64,000 nucleotides of DNA from Pseudomonas sp. (GCF_030683065.1 NZ_JAUXMX010000060.1:23924-87923); one strand, 5' to 3'; positions 18,688-29,357 are shown, counted from the first letter of the stretch. Numbers and translations: made by a program. Notes: generated by a model from the letters alone, not told the origin.

Positions 18688-19296
18688 TTAAAGGTCGGAA
18701 AAGTCGGTATCGCGCCACAACTGGACGGGTATACCGGCGAAGGCAAAGAGCATTGGCAAGCGCGCGGCAAACCCCTGAAAACCATGATCACCACCGGCCT
18801 GAATACGCAACGCGCAAGCGCGGTAATAGGCTTGGGCATCACGGTAATCGAGGGTTTCGTCAGCGGTCTGCAACCACACCTGGTAACGCGCGCAGGCTTG
18901 CGGCGCAGGCACGTCCAGCTCGGCCAGGGCCTGCACATGATCGGCAGTCAGTTCCCAGGTTTCACCGCTGTAATAGTTGTGTTGCGCACCCAGGTAGCCA
19001 TCGAAACGCAGGTGCGGACGCACCGCCGGATTGATCAACAGCGCCTGCAGGCCATGGCGCTCAGCCAAGTGGGTCGCATAGTAGCCGCCCAAGGAGCTGC
19101 CGACCAGCACAGGCCGGCCGAGTTCGGCGATCAGCGCCTCGATCTGGGCGATAGCCTGGCGCGGATGATGATCCAGAGCAGGCACCCGCAGGCGCGCATC
19201 CAGACCAAGGCGTGTCATGGCGCGCGACAACTGGCTCGCCTTGAGCGAAGCGGGCGAGCTGTTGAGGCCGTGGAGATAGAGAATAGATGCAGTCAT
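18688..19296 (-). CDS. yqiA: YqiA family esterase
   Basis: 202-residue alpha/beta hydrolase of the YqiA family, which in E. coli shows esterase activity on acyl-CoA and short esters. The oxyanion region is LYLHGLNSSP, the nucleophile is Ser in GSSLGGYYA and the catalytic His lies in GGDHGF. ATG 19296 gives MTASILYLHGL as in relatives; upstream in-frame codons to 19353 lack similarity. No clear ribosome binding site precedes it. The order parE-yqiA-cpdA-yqiB-nudF is the same as in E. coli. Confidence 0.92.
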   Translation of the reverse strand: MTASILYLHGLNSSPASLKASQLSRAMTRLGLDARLRVPALDHHPRQAIAQIEALIAELGRPVLVGSSLGGYYATHLAERHGLQALLINPAVRPHLRFDGYLGAQHNYYSGETWELTADHVQALAELDVPAPQACARYQVWLQTADETLDYRDAQAYYRACALRIQAGGDHGFQGFAARLPMLFAFAGIPVQLWRDTDFSDL

Positions 19297-19386
19297 AGAG
19301 CGGGAGGCTACTAGTGCCAAGCATCCGGCTGCAAGCTGCAAGTATGTAAGCATGCTGCAGCATTGTTCACTTTAGGCCTGTAGCGA

Positions 19387-20202
19387 CTAATAACCCTTTA
19401 CCGTGTAATCCACCTCAAACTCGATCCCGGTCACCCGCGACACCCCGGTTTCCAGGCGGCCGTCGGCGTGCAAGCGCAACCAGCGGTAGCCTGGCGCAGT
19501 GGTGTCGACCTGGAACTCTTCACTGCCGGGGGCGAACTGCACGCAGGTGGAAGGCGACGCCAGCAGGCGCACGTCGTTGTGTACTTGATCAAATTCCTGA
19601 TGGATATGCCCCCAGAGCACCGCGCGCACCTGACTGAAGCACTCCAGCACGGCGAATAGCGCATCGGGATTGCGCAAGCCTATGGGTTCCATCCAGCGGC
19701 AGCCAATAGACACGGGGTGATGATGCAGGCAGATCAAGTGATGCCGCTCTGGCGCTTCGGTAAGGGCGCGCTCCAGCAAGGCCAGTTGGTGCGGATCGAG
19801 ATAACCTGGCACTGCACCAGGAATCGAAGAGTCGAGCAGAATGACCCGCCAATTACCGACGTCGATCACCGGCTCCAGCAAATCGCTGCCTCGACAGGCA
19901 GCCTGCATGGATGGGACGTCGTCGTGGTTGCCAGGGAACCAGCGTGCCGGCGCTGCAAGCACCTCGGTCATCTGCCGAAAACGCTGGTAGGACGCCAGGC
20001 TGCCGTCTTGCGAAAGATCGCCGCTGGCGAGCATCAGATCGATCTGCGGCTGCTCTTGCAGCACCCGCTCGATGACTTGCTGCAGACTGTCCTGAGTATC
20101 CAGCCCCAACAGCTTGCCGGCCGCCTCGGCAAATAAATGACTGTCGGACAGCTGCACCAGCAGGACCGAGGAATCAGCAGCGGAATTGAGCTCGCTCGGC
20201 AA
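19387..20202 (-). CDS. cpdA: 3',5'-cAMP phosphodiesterase CpdA
   Basis: Hydrolyses cAMP and so limits Vfr/CRP signalling. A calcineurin-like metallophosphatase with all metal motifs: LSDSHLF, GDLSQDG, GNHDD, LHHHP and WGHIHQ. The start is probably TTG 20202, because AAGGAG (complement of 20209-20214) lies six bases before it, giving 271 residues. An ATG at 20226 would add eight residues and place that Shine-Dalgarno inside the gene. A possible Vfr/CRP site lies upstream (20267-20288). Confidence 0.95.
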   Translation of the reverse strand: MPSELNSAADSSVLLVQLSDSHLFAEAAGKLLGLDTQDSLQQVIERVLQEQPQIDLMLASGDLSQDGSLASYQRFRQMTEVLAAPARWFPGNHDDVPSMQAACRGSDLLEPVIDVGNWRVILLDSSIPGAVPGYLDPHQLALLERALTEAPERHHLICLHHHPVSIGCRWMEPIGLRNPDALFAVLECFSQVRAVLWGHIHQEFDQVHNDVRLLASPSTCVQFAPGSEEFQVDTTAPGYRWLRLHADGRLETGVSRVTGIEFEVDYTVKGY

Positions 20203-20266
20203 GGCCGTCTCCTTGAGCAGAATCAATGAATTATGCTGGGTAGCCAGGGCGGTGGTAAACCCGCGA

Positions 20267-20288
20267 AGTGGACATGTGTCACATAAAA
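20267..20288 (-). promoter_or_regulatory. Possible Vfr/CRP binding site upstream of cpdA
   Basis: On the minus strand, TTTATGTGACACATGTCCAC has the core half-site TGTGA, with a weaker second half (TCCAC against TCACA) at the CRP spacing of six. In P. aeruginosa Vfr is known to activate cpdA as negative feedback on cAMP, so the location fits. The weak half makes it a candidate only. Confidence 0.4.
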
Positions 20289-20355
20289 GCAGATGTCCGC
20301 CGCCGGCATGACGTGCTGAGGATACTTCGTGACGCTTATGGCTGAGCGCTTGAAC

Positions 20356-20808
20356 TCAAAATACCGGTTCCAACTCATGCCCGCAGGCCAGGCAATGACT
20401 CAGCCATTCGCCGAGAAAAAGATTGAGCTGAGATTTCTCATCAGGCTGATACATGGCTGCGTTCGGATACGGATAGATGCTGCGAAAACGCCGGGCGTTT
20501 TGCGCGCCGATCACCTCGGCCATGCGCGCATCGTGGTAAACCCGCACTTCCAGTTGCGGTACCGGCAGCCAGGGCAGGCTGTGTTCCTGACGCACCCGCA
20601 CGGTGGAGGTGTAGGGGCAGGTTTCCAGCACTTCGAGAGTCAGCACGCCAAGCAGGCGTTCACCCTGACTCAGCGCGACCCGCCGCGCACACGACACCTC
20701 GCGCATATCCGGCAGCAGGCGCATCAAGCGTGCATAGTTGGCTTCGCAAGCTGCCTGCAGCTCGATCAAGTCAACCCGATAACGATCACGCAACAGGTTC
20801 ACGACCAT
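20356..20808 (-). CDS. yqiB: DUF1249 family protein YqiB
   Basis: 150-residue conserved protein of unknown function (DUF1249). Recognisable blocks are ANYARLMRLLP, the central RVYHDARMAEV and the C-terminal YPNAAMYQPDEKSQLNLFLGEWL. Its start overlaps the end of nudF by 10 bases, and cpdA follows. This is the same order as in E. coli, so a shared role with these genes is possible but unproven. Confidence 0.9.
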   Translation of the reverse strand: MVVNLLRDRYRVDLIELQAACEANYARLMRLLPDMREVSCARRVALSQGERLLGVLTLEVLETCPYTSTVRVRQEHSLPWLPVPQLEVRVYHDARMAEVIGAQNARRFRSIYPYPNAAMYQPDEKSQLNLFLGEWLSHCLACGHELEPVF

Positions 20809-21416
20809 AACCCCCTAATCTCGGCGCGGTTCAACGCCAGCCACTGCAGGGCGATAATGCTCGCAGCATTGTTGATGCGCCCATCCTTGACCGCATCCAG
20901 GGCATCTTCCAGCGCCAGCACATGTACCCGGATGTCCTCACCCTCCTCGGCCAAACCATGCACGCCCCCGGCACCCTGACTGCTGCAACGACCGAGGTAC
21001 AAATAGACGCGCTCGTCCGAACCACCGGGCGAAGGAAAATATTCGGTAATCGGCCACAGTGACGTGAGAGCCAGGTTGGCCTCCTCCACCGCCTCACGCA
21101 GCGCCACTTCCTCCGGCTGCTCATCGGTATCGATCAGCCCGGCGACCAGCTCCAGCAGCCAGGGGCTGGCGGATTTGCCCATGGCGCCAACGCGAAACTG
21201 CTCAATCAATACCACTTCATCACGCTGCGGGTCATAGGGCAGCACGCACACCGCATCGTGGCGGATAAACAACTCACGACTGAGCACTGGACCCATTTCG
21301 CCAGAAAACTGCAGATGGCGCAGACGCAAGCGGTCGAGGCTATAAAATCCGCGAAAGCAGGCTTCTCGCTCGAGAATCTGCACTGCATCCGGGCCTGGTT
21401 TAAGGGTGTCGGTCAT
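20799..21416 (-). CDS. nudF: ADP-ribose pyrophosphatase NudF (Nudix hydrolase)
   Basis: Splits ADP-ribose into AMP and ribose 5-phosphate. 205 residues. The Nudix box runs from GLIDTDEQPEEVALREAVEE to the next helix, with the REAVEE metal-binding core intact and Ala-Asn where many members have Thr-Gly. ATG 21416 (MTDTLKPGPD) is chosen over TTG 21431 as more typical. First gene of the nudF-yqiB-cpdA string. Confidence 0.94.
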   Translation of the reverse strand: MTDTLKPGPDAVQILEREACFRGFYSLDRLRLRHLQFSGEMGPVLSRELFIRHDAVCVLPYDPQRDEVVLIEQFRVGAMGKSASPWLLELVAGLIDTDEQPEEVALREAVEEANLALTSLWPITEYFPSPGGSDERVYLYLGRCSSQGAGGVHGLAEEGEDIRVHVLALEDALDAVKDGRINNAASIIALQWLALNRAEIRGLWS

Positions 21417-21611
21417 ACACGTCTCACTCAATCCGATAATCTGGGCTTTCGCGCATCCTACCGCGGCATCCCGCCTTGCGCAGCCTCTTTGCAGATTAGG
21501 CGCTGACTGGGATCATGCCGTGTTGCTGCACTGGCGACCCGGCGAACCACTGGGATAACAGACAGTCCAACCCAATCACCCCTACCCTCTCTCCGCCGGG
21601 CACAGAACTCA

Positions 21612-22352
21612 ATGTCTCCACGTAAAAAAATCGTCGTAGTCAGCCTCAGCCTGTTCCTCGGCGCCTGTCAGAACCTGCTCCCAGGCGATAGTGCGCTGCC
21701 GGTACAACGTGTCGCCTGGGAGAGTATTCAACCCGGCTGTGCGGGCGACACCTGCCCGTTGGTGAATATCGATACACTGATTTTTCCCGACGAGCCGCAG
21801 CTCAGTGCGTTGATCGAACGGCGCCTGCTACAGATGACCAACAACACGCCGGACACACCGCTGCCTGCCTCGCTGAGGTCCTACGAAAAAGACTTCCTGC
21901 ACAGCGCCAAGCACGGCTGGCACACTTACCTGCAAGCCAAGGTGCGCGAGCAACATGATCAACTGGTGATCATCGAATTCTCCAGCTACCTGTCCACCGG
22001 CGGGGCACACGGTATGCCTGGTCGCGGCTTCATCAACTACGATCGCACGCTGGAAAAAGCGCTTAGCCTGCAGGACATGCTGCTACCCGGCCAGGCAGCC
22101 GCATTCTGGAACCTCGCCGAGCAAGCCCACGCCGGCTGGCTGACCGCCAACCAGCTGGATCAAGACCCCGAGTTCGTCAGCAGCTGGCCGTTCGAGCGCA
22201 CCGACAACGTTGCGTTCGGCAAAGCCGCGGTGCTGCTGAAATACAACGTCTACAGCATTGCGCCCTACGCCAGCGGACATCCGCAACTAACGATTCCTTA
22301 CAGTCAGCTGCAAGGCATCCTCAAACCGCAATACGTTCCCGCCCACGACTGA
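21612..22352 (+). CDS. DUF3298/RsiV-like domain lipoprotein
   Basis: 246-residue exported protein. The lipoprotein signal ends in LFLGAC with the lipidated Cys at position 19. The mature part fits the DUF3298 (RsiV-like) fold: SSYLSTGGAHGMPGRGFINY and the C-terminal YNVYSIAPYASGHPQLTIPY. Function unknown; it may be a periplasmic binding or lysozyme-interacting protein, as RsiV is in Bacillus. No ribosome binding site is obvious. Its last 32 bases overlap the 3' end of the convergent cytX. The upstream gap 21417-21611 shows nothing else. Confidence 0.75.
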   Translation: MSPRKKIVVVSLSLFLGACQNLLPGDSALPVQRVAWESIQPGCAGDTCPLVNIDTLIFPDEPQLSALIERRLLQMTNNTPDTPLPASLRSYEKDFLHSAKHGWHTYLQAKVREQHDQLVIIEFSSYLSTGGAHGMPGRGFINYDRTLEKALSLQDMLLPGQAAAFWNLAEQAHAGWLTANQLDQDPEFVSSWPFERTDNVAFGKAAVLLKYNVYSIAPYASGHPQLTIPYSQLQGILKPQYVPAHD

Positions 22353-23610
22353 AGGTGCCGAAGACCAACTGCAGCACGCCGGCCAACAACAGAGCAGGCA
22401 GGGTCGCACCGATCTCGGGCCAGAAATTCGCCAACAGATGGTAGATGATGGCGCCGCAAGCCCAGGCCAGCAGGGTATCCCAGCGCAACGCCACGCGCGG
22501 CGCCAGCTCCGCACGGCGGCGGCGCAAGATGAAGTGATCGACCAGCACCACACCGAATAGTGGAGCGAACACCGAGCCGATCAACAACAGGAAGTTCTGG
22601 TACTCGGCTAGCGGCGCAAACCAGGCGATCAGGGTGCACAGCGCACCGATGACCAGCGCCAGCAGCGCGACCTTGAACGGCAGCAGAATACCGACCGAGA
22701 CCGCGGCCGAATGGATGTCGGCAAAGGCGTTTTCCGACTCATCGAGCAGGATCAGCAGCAACGGAATACCCAAGCCGGCACCCGCCAAAGCCAACAACAG
22801 GGCATTGACTTCTTCGTTGGAGGCAAAGGCCAGGGTGTAAGCCACGCCCAGGCTCATCAACCAGAAGTTACCCACGAAAAATCCCACTGCGGTGCCACCG
22901 AACACCCGACCAGCCGCCTTACCAAAACGCGAGTAATCGGCTATCAGTGGCAGCCAGGACAGCGGCATGGCAATCGCAATGTCAAAGCCCAGGGCAAACG
23001 GCATCGAACCGTCGCCAGTGCGCGCCCATAGCGCGGCGAGATCGGCCTTGTCGAACAGGTTCCAGGTCAACCAAAGGCAGGCACCGAGCAGCAGCCAGAT
23101 CCCCCATTTACGCAAAATACGCCGCACGAAGGTCAGTGGGCCAGCCACCGCCAGCAGGGTCGCAAGCCCGCCAAAAAACAGGGTCCACAGGCCTGGACTG
23201 TTCCACATGCTGCCTTCGCCAAAAGCGCGCACCGCCAACACACTGGCGGCATCGCGCATGACGATGATCTCGAATGCGCCCCAGCCGACCAGTTGCAAAA
23301 GATTGAGCAAGGCCGGTACCACGACCCCCTTGCTGCCCAGGCTGAGCCTCAGCGCCGCCATGGACGACAGTCCGGTATCGGTGCCAATCACCGCGACCGA
23401 ACCCAACAACAACACCCCGACAGCCGTACCACAGGCAATCGCCAGCAGTGCCCCGCTCATGCCCAAACCCGGCGCCAGCAAGGCACCAAGCTGCAGCACC
23501 ATCAGGCCGATCCCCAGGGAAAACCACAGGGAAAACATGTCACGCGCGCCAAACACACGCTGCCCGATTGACACCGGCAAATGCGGCGAATAGCTAGTAG
23601 GGATATTCAC
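22321..23610 (-). CDS. cytX: Probable hydroxymethylpyrimidine transporter CytX (NCS1 family)
   Basis: 429-residue inner-membrane permease with about 12 hydrophobic segments, of the cytosine/purine (CodB, NCS1) family. The N-terminal MFSLWFSLGIGLMVLQ and its place behind thiC and a TPP riboswitch point to CytX, the transporter predicted to import the thiamin precursor HMP. GTG 23610 (MNIPTSYSPHLP) is the likely start, although its ribosome binding site is weak; in-frame codons up to 23655 run into a hairpin. The stop overlaps the convergent lipoprotein gene by 32 bases. Confidence 0.8.
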   Translation of the reverse strand: MNIPTSYSPHLPVSIGQRVFGARDMFSLWFSLGIGLMVLQLGALLAPGLGMSGALLAIACGTAVGVLLLGSVAVIGTDTGLSSMAALRLSLGSKGVVVPALLNLLQLVGWGAFEIIVMRDAASVLAVRAFGEGSMWNSPGLWTLFFGGLATLLAVAGPLTFVRRILRKWGIWLLLGACLWLTWNLFDKADLAALWARTGDGSMPFALGFDIAIAMPLSWLPLIADYSRFGKAAGRVFGGTAVGFFVGNFWLMSLGVAYTLAFASNEEVNALLLALAGAGLGIPLLLILLDESENAFADIHSAAVSVGILLPFKVALLALVIGALCTLIAWFAPLAEYQNFLLLIGSVFAPLFGVVLVDHFILRRRRAELAPRVALRWDTLLAWACGAIIYHLLANFWPEIGATLPALLLAGVLQLVFGTFSRGRERIAV

Positions 23611-23642
23611 AATCAGTAAAGTCTCAAAGAACTTAATGGGCA

Positions 23643-23666
23643 ACGCCAGGAGCAAGCTCCTGGCGT
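23643..23666 (-). other. Perfect 11-bp stem between thiC and cytX
   Basis: ACGCCAGGAGC (23643-23653), loop AA, GCTCCTGGCGT (23656-23666). It begins 11 bases after the thiC stop. No T-run follows on the minus strand, so it is more likely a processing or stability element lowering cytX relative to thiC than a full terminator. Confidence 0.6.
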
Positions 23667-23677
23667 CGGGTAACGCG

Positions 23678-25573
<1,896 letters not shown>

Positions 25574-25685
25574 CGGCTGGTGCTCTCCTGGGACGAAATG
25601 TCGGAGCGAACCTGGAGCGGATGAGCGCGTACGGAGTGCACCGAAAATGGTGCCGAGAAGACTCGTCAGGGGAGTAGACGAGGAC

Positions 25686-25779
25686 ATCTTGTTCCCTACG
25701 CAGGCCTTAACCTGATCAGGTTCAACGGGATCCGGCAGCTGCCAATCTCAGCCCCGCAAATGGGGCACCCCGACAAGAA
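25686..25779 (-). promoter_or_regulatory. TPP riboswitch (THI element) of thiC
   Basis: Read on the minus strand the element has the conserved parts in order: CGGGGTGCCCC, GCTGAGA, CCCGTTGAACCTGATCAGG and GCGTAGGGAACAAG. It ends about 112 bases before the thiC ATG. A 6-bp hairpin CTCGTC/GACGAG (25662-25667 / 25677-25682) lies in the spacer. With excess thiamin diphosphate it should lower thiC and cytX expression. Confidence 0.95.
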
Positions 25780-26003
25780 CCCGACCAGTCTAATCAAGAC
25801 GCCACGATAAAACCAACCAGAGAGTCAAAAAAGCATGACCCGCACGTCGGTTAGTGACGACAGCAGTCCTGTGGCGCAAATTGTTACGAATAGGCAACAT
25901 GGCTTGTAGCAAACTAAACTCGATGCTCAAAAAGCATGCCTTGACCCTCCCCGGCAGCGCCGCTTAGCCTTACCGATAATCGCCAATCTCAGGATCCTCC
26001 CCC

Positions 26004-27443
26004 ATGTTGCGCAGACTCTCCCTGACTCTTGCTGTGACCGCCGCTTCGGCCGGCCTGGCCTGGGCAGAACAGCTCCCGCCGTCCGTCAAGACTGACCTCG
26101 TCACGGTCTATCAGGAAGCCGCCGACAACAACGCAGACCTCGCAGCTGCGCGCGCCGACTACCAGGCCCGTCGCGAAGTCGTACCCCAGGCGCGTTCAGG
26201 CTTGCTGCCCAACCTTTCGGCAGGCGCTAATCTGAGCGATAGTCGCACCCAGATCGACTCACCCGCCAATACCGTCTCACGCAGCGGCACGGTGTATCAG
26301 GCCAACCTCAGTCAGCCGTTGTTTCGCGCCGACCGCTGGTTCCAGCTGCAGGCTGCCGAAGCCAGTAGTGAGCAAGCAGCGCTGGAACTGTCTGCCATCG
26401 AGCAGACCCTGATTTTGCAGAGCGCAGAAACTTATTTCGCGGTGCTAAGGGCTCAGGACACACTGGCCTCGACCAAGGCCGAAGAAGCCGCTTTCAAACG
26501 CCAACTCGACCAGGCTAACGAGCGTTTCGATGTCGGCCTGTCGGACAAGACCGATGTGCTCGAAGCCCAGGCCGGCTTCGATACCGCGCGAGCCAACCGG
26601 ATCCTCGCCAATCGCCAGGTCGAAGATGCATTTCAGGCACTGATCACCCTGACTAACCGTGAGCATCCGGCGCTCGAGGGTATCGAGCACAGCCTGCCGA
26701 TCCTCCCCCCGACACCGAACGACGCCAAAGCCTGGGTCGATACTGCCGCCGCGCAGAATCTTAACTTGCAAGCCAGCAATTACGCGGTGAACGCTGCCGA
26801 AGAAACCTTGCGCCAGCGTAAGTCGGGGCATGCCCCGACCTTGGACGCAGTGGCCAGTTACCAGAAAGGTGACAACGACAGCCTTGGTTTCAGCAACAAT
26901 GCCAGCAGCGGCAACTCATTCAGCGGCGATGTCGAGCAGCGTTCGATTGGCCTGCAACTTAATATCCCTCTGTACAGCGGCGGCCTGACCAGCTCGCAGG
27001 TGCGCGAAGCCTACCAGCGCGTCAACCAGAGCGAACAACTGCGCGAAAGCCTGCGCCGCCAGGTGGTACAGAACACCCGTGACCTGCACCGTGCGGTGAA
27101 TACCGACGTGGAAACCGTACAGGCGCGCAAACAATCGATCATATCCAACCAAAGCGCCCTGGAAGCCACGGAAATCGGCTATCAGGTCGGCACCCGCAAT
27201 ATCGTCGACGTACTTGATGCGCAACGCCAACTGTACAACTCGGTGCGTACCTATAACTTTGCCCGCTACGACTACATCCTCAACAACCTGCGTCTCAAGC
27301 AGGCTGCCGGCACCTTGAGCCCAGCCGATCTGGAAGCCTTGGAGCAATACCTCAAGTCGGACTACGACCCTGATCGTGACTTCCTTCCGCCCGACCTGGC
27401 CAAGGCCGCCGAACAACGGTTACGCGGCAATCTGGATTATTGA
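26004..27443 (+). CDS. tolC: TolC family outer-membrane efflux channel
   Basis: 479-residue outer-membrane protein with a Sec signal (cleavage probably after Ala21, in AWA-EQ). Two TolC/OEP repeats are visible, each with the helical and beta-strand pattern (SQPLFRADRWFQLQ, LNIPLYSGGLTSSQV). It forms the trimeric exit duct for type I secretion and RND/ABC efflux. The gene is divergent from thiC; nudF and tolC are also close in E. coli. AGGA stands nine bases before the ATG. Its stop codon is the first TGA of a tandem repeat array. Confidence 0.94.
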   Translation: MLRRLSLTLAVTAASAGLAWAEQLPPSVKTDLVTVYQEAADNNADLAAARADYQARREVVPQARSGLLPNLSAGANLSDSRTQIDSPANTVSRSGTVYQANLSQPLFRADRWFQLQAAEASSEQAALELSAIEQTLILQSAETYFAVLRAQDTLASTKAEEAAFKRQLDQANERFDVGLSDKTDVLEAQAGFDTARANRILANRQVEDAFQALITLTNREHPALEGIEHSLPILPPTPNDAKAWVDTAAAQNLNLQASNYAVNAAEETLRQRKSGHAPTLDAVASYQKGDNDSLGFSNNASSGNSFSGDVEQRSIGLQLNIPLYSGGLTSSQVREAYQRVNQSEQLRESLRRQVVQNTRDLHRAVNTDVETVQARKQSIISNQSALEATEIGYQVGTRNIVDVLDAQRQLYNSVRTYNFARYDYILNNLRLKQAAGTLSPADLEALEQYLKSDYDPDRDFLPPDLAKAAEQRLRGNLDY

Positions 27444-27527
27444 GTCGCTCAGATTGAGTCGCTCGGATTGCTGAGTCGCTCAACGTGAGTCGCTCGGATT
27501 GAGCGGCTCACGTTGAGCGGCTCACGT
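27441..27527 (+). repeat. Six 14-bp tandem repeats at the tolC 3' end
   Basis: Units at 27441, 27455 (17 bp), 27472, 27486, 27500 and 27514. Four start TGAGTCGCTC and the last two TGAGCGGCTC. The tolC stop is in the first unit. Each unit carries the dyad GAGnnnCTC. Confidence 0.85.
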
Positions 27528-27605
27528 TCAGTGACACACCTCTAGCGTGCTCAGATCACATCCCGACACTCCAGACCACGCGCAAGCTCGCGTTGCCGGA
27601 AAGCC
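27528..27605. other. Non-coding part of the 369-bp gap between tolC and the antiporter gene
   Basis: No gene seen. The gap 27444-27812 holds the tandem repeats, the terminator at 27606-27648, and a 10-bp inverted repeat GGTGCTTGCA (27711-27720) / TGCAAGCACC (27782-27791) of unknown meaning. Confidence 0.6.
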
Positions 27606-27648
27606 TCAAAAGCAAACGCCCCGACTAGCTCGGGGCGTTTGCTTTTGA
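27606..27648. terminator. Bidirectional intrinsic terminator between tolC and the antiporter gene
   Basis: Perfect 19-bp inverted repeat (27606-27624 with 27630-27648) around a 5-base loop CTAGC. The GC core CGCCCCGA/TCGGGGCG is flanked by A-rich and T-rich arms, so it can end tolC transcription on the plus strand and the antiporter transcript on the minus strand. Confidence 0.9.
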
Positions 27649-27812
27649 AGGTCAAATCCACTGTCTATGCAGGCCGCAGCGTAAAGACAGATGCCATGTA
27701 CAGCTCGCAGGGTGCTTGCAGACCTCCCTGGCCCCACAGCGCGAGTCGACACGTCACTAACCAGACATCTGCTGGCGATCGTGCAAGCACCTCTAGAACA
27801 AGCACCTGAATC

Positions 27813-29192
27813 TTAAGCGATCAGGATAAATCCAACAAAAGCCAGAGCTGCTGCGATCAAGGTATAGGGCAACTGCGTCAGGGCATGGCTGATCAGGTTG
27901 CAACCCGATCCCTGGGCAGCCAGTACGGTGGAATCACTATAGAAACAGGCCTGACTGCCGAAAGCCGACGCCGACAGCAAAGCACCAATGGTCAATGGAA
28001 TATCCGCCTGTAGCGCATAAGCCAAAGGCATGACTATGGGAATAGTCACCGCGAAGATGCCCCAGGACGAACCCGTAGCGAAGGCCAACACGGCCATAGC
28101 CAGGAACACCATGGCCGGTAACATCTGCGGGCTCATGTACGGTTTGAGCGACTCCACCACGTATTGCGGCAGCATCAACTGATCGCACACATCCTTGAAG
28201 ATAAAGGCAGCAACCACGATACCGATTGCCGGCAGCATGGTTTTGACCCCATCCACCATCTGATCGAGCATTTCGGACAAGGGCATCAAACGCTGCAGCA
28301 TGTAGAAAGGCACGGTAATCGCCAGGGTGGCCAGCATGCCCATCCATACATCAATATCAAAATAGACAGTGAAGCCAATCAGCATCAGCAGCGGCACCAG
28401 GAAGTTGTAGAGCTTGCCGCCCTCCTTGTCCGCCCCCTCAAATTCATCCTCCAGGGATTTCATCGAGTAGTTATGCTCAGGGCTGACCTCGCCGACATGC
28501 ATGGCGCCAACCGAGCCGTGACTCGCCAGCATCTCGGCCTTGCGCATGGGACCAATCGCAGGCACCACTCCGGCGGCAACCAGCACCACCAGAATCACCG
28601 CGAACCAGGCGTAGAGCATGTAGGGAATGGCTTGGATATACACGCTGATGCCCTGGCCGGTGGCGGCGATATCGTTGCTCTCCAGCAGGCCGCCAAAGAA
28701 CACAGCCCAGGTCGACAGCGGTACCAGAACACAAATAGGTGCCGCAGTAGAGTCCACCACGTAGGCGAGCATCTCGCGGGAGATCTTGAAGCGATCGGTA
28801 ACCCGCTTCATGGTTTCGCCCACAGTCAGAGCATTGAGGTAGTCATCAACGAAGATAACCACCCCTAGGGCAACGGTCATCAGCAGCGAAGAACGCCGCC
28901 CCCTTGCCAGCTTCAATGCCGCACGACCGAAAGCCAGGGCACCACCAGTGCGGACCAGTAGCGCGATCAATGCGCCGAAGCTACCGCAAACCAGGATCAA
29001 CCAACCAATGGTTTCGTCCTGCATCACCCTGAGAGAAATTTCGGAGAAGTTGTTTAGTGACTCACCTGGCGAGAGCAGCAGTAAACCGGATACAGCGCCC
29101 AGAATCAGGGCAAGGATGGGGCGTCGCAGGAAGATAGCCAGGATCAATACGACAACGGGAGGGATCAGACTCAAAGCGCTAGGTTCGGACAT
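27813..29192 (-). CDS. NhaC family Na+/H+ antiporter
   Basis: 459-residue inner-membrane protein with about 11-12 hydrophobic segments. Typical NhaC-family blocks are VIFVDDYLNALTVGETMKRV, DSTAAPICVLVPLSTWAV and ATGSSWGIFAVTIPIVMPLA, which carry charged residues in the membrane. Members exchange sodium for protons, and some take amino acids or organic acids; the exact substrate is not readable. No clear ribosome binding site precedes ATG 29192. It stands alone between two bidirectional terminators. Confidence 0.85.
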   Translation of the reverse strand: MSEPSALSLIPPVVVLILAIFLRRPILALILGAVSGLLLLSPGESLNNFSEISLRVMQDETIGWLILVCGSFGALIALLVRTGGALAFGRAALKLARGRRSSLLMTVALGVVIFVDDYLNALTVGETMKRVTDRFKISREMLAYVVDSTAAPICVLVPLSTWAVFFGGLLESNDIAATGQGISVYIQAIPYMLYAWFAVILVVLVAAGVVPAIGPMRKAEMLASHGSVGAMHVGEVSPEHNYSMKSLEDEFEGADKEGGKLYNFLVPLLMLIGFTVYFDIDVWMGMLATLAITVPFYMLQRLMPLSEMLDQMVDGVKTMLPAIGIVVAAFIFKDVCDQLMLPQYVVESLKPYMSPQMLPAMVFLAMAVLAFATGSSWGIFAVTIPIVMPLAYALQADIPLTIGALLSASAFGSQACFYSDSTVLAAQGSGCNLISHALTQLPYTLIAAALAFVGFILIA

Positions 29193-29314
29193 GGTGGCAA
29201 TTGTTCTTATTGGGGCCGCAGGACGGCGGGATCAAAGACCCCTGAACCTTACCCGAGCCGGCTTCCGCACACAATATCAAACAACACGTTCAGAATATCA
29301 TTCAGCCCAGAAAC

Positions 29315-29343
29315 AAAAAAACCGGGCCAAGGCCCGGTTTTTT
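29315..29343. terminator. Terminator of the alpha operon (rplQ end)
   Basis: A7 (29315-29321), CCGGGCC (29322-29328), loop AA, GGCCCGG (29331-29337), T6 (29338-29343). It works in both directions; on the minus strand it ends rpsM-rplQ 15 bases after the rplQ stop. Confidence 0.92.
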
Positions 29344-29357
29344 CTACAACCTACAAC

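Noticed and set aside
17288..18691. 467-codon plus-strand ORF opposite parE
   Set aside because: Same antisense effect; parE motifs fully explain the region.
25574..25687. Longer ThiC starting at ATG 25687
   Set aside because: That ATG abuts the TPP riboswitch, has no ribosome site, and the extra 38 residues are not like ThiC; AGGAGAG favours 25573.
27711..27791. 10-bp inverted repeat as ends of a mobile element
   Set aside because: Only 61 bases lie between the arms, no transposase and no flanking duplication are seen.
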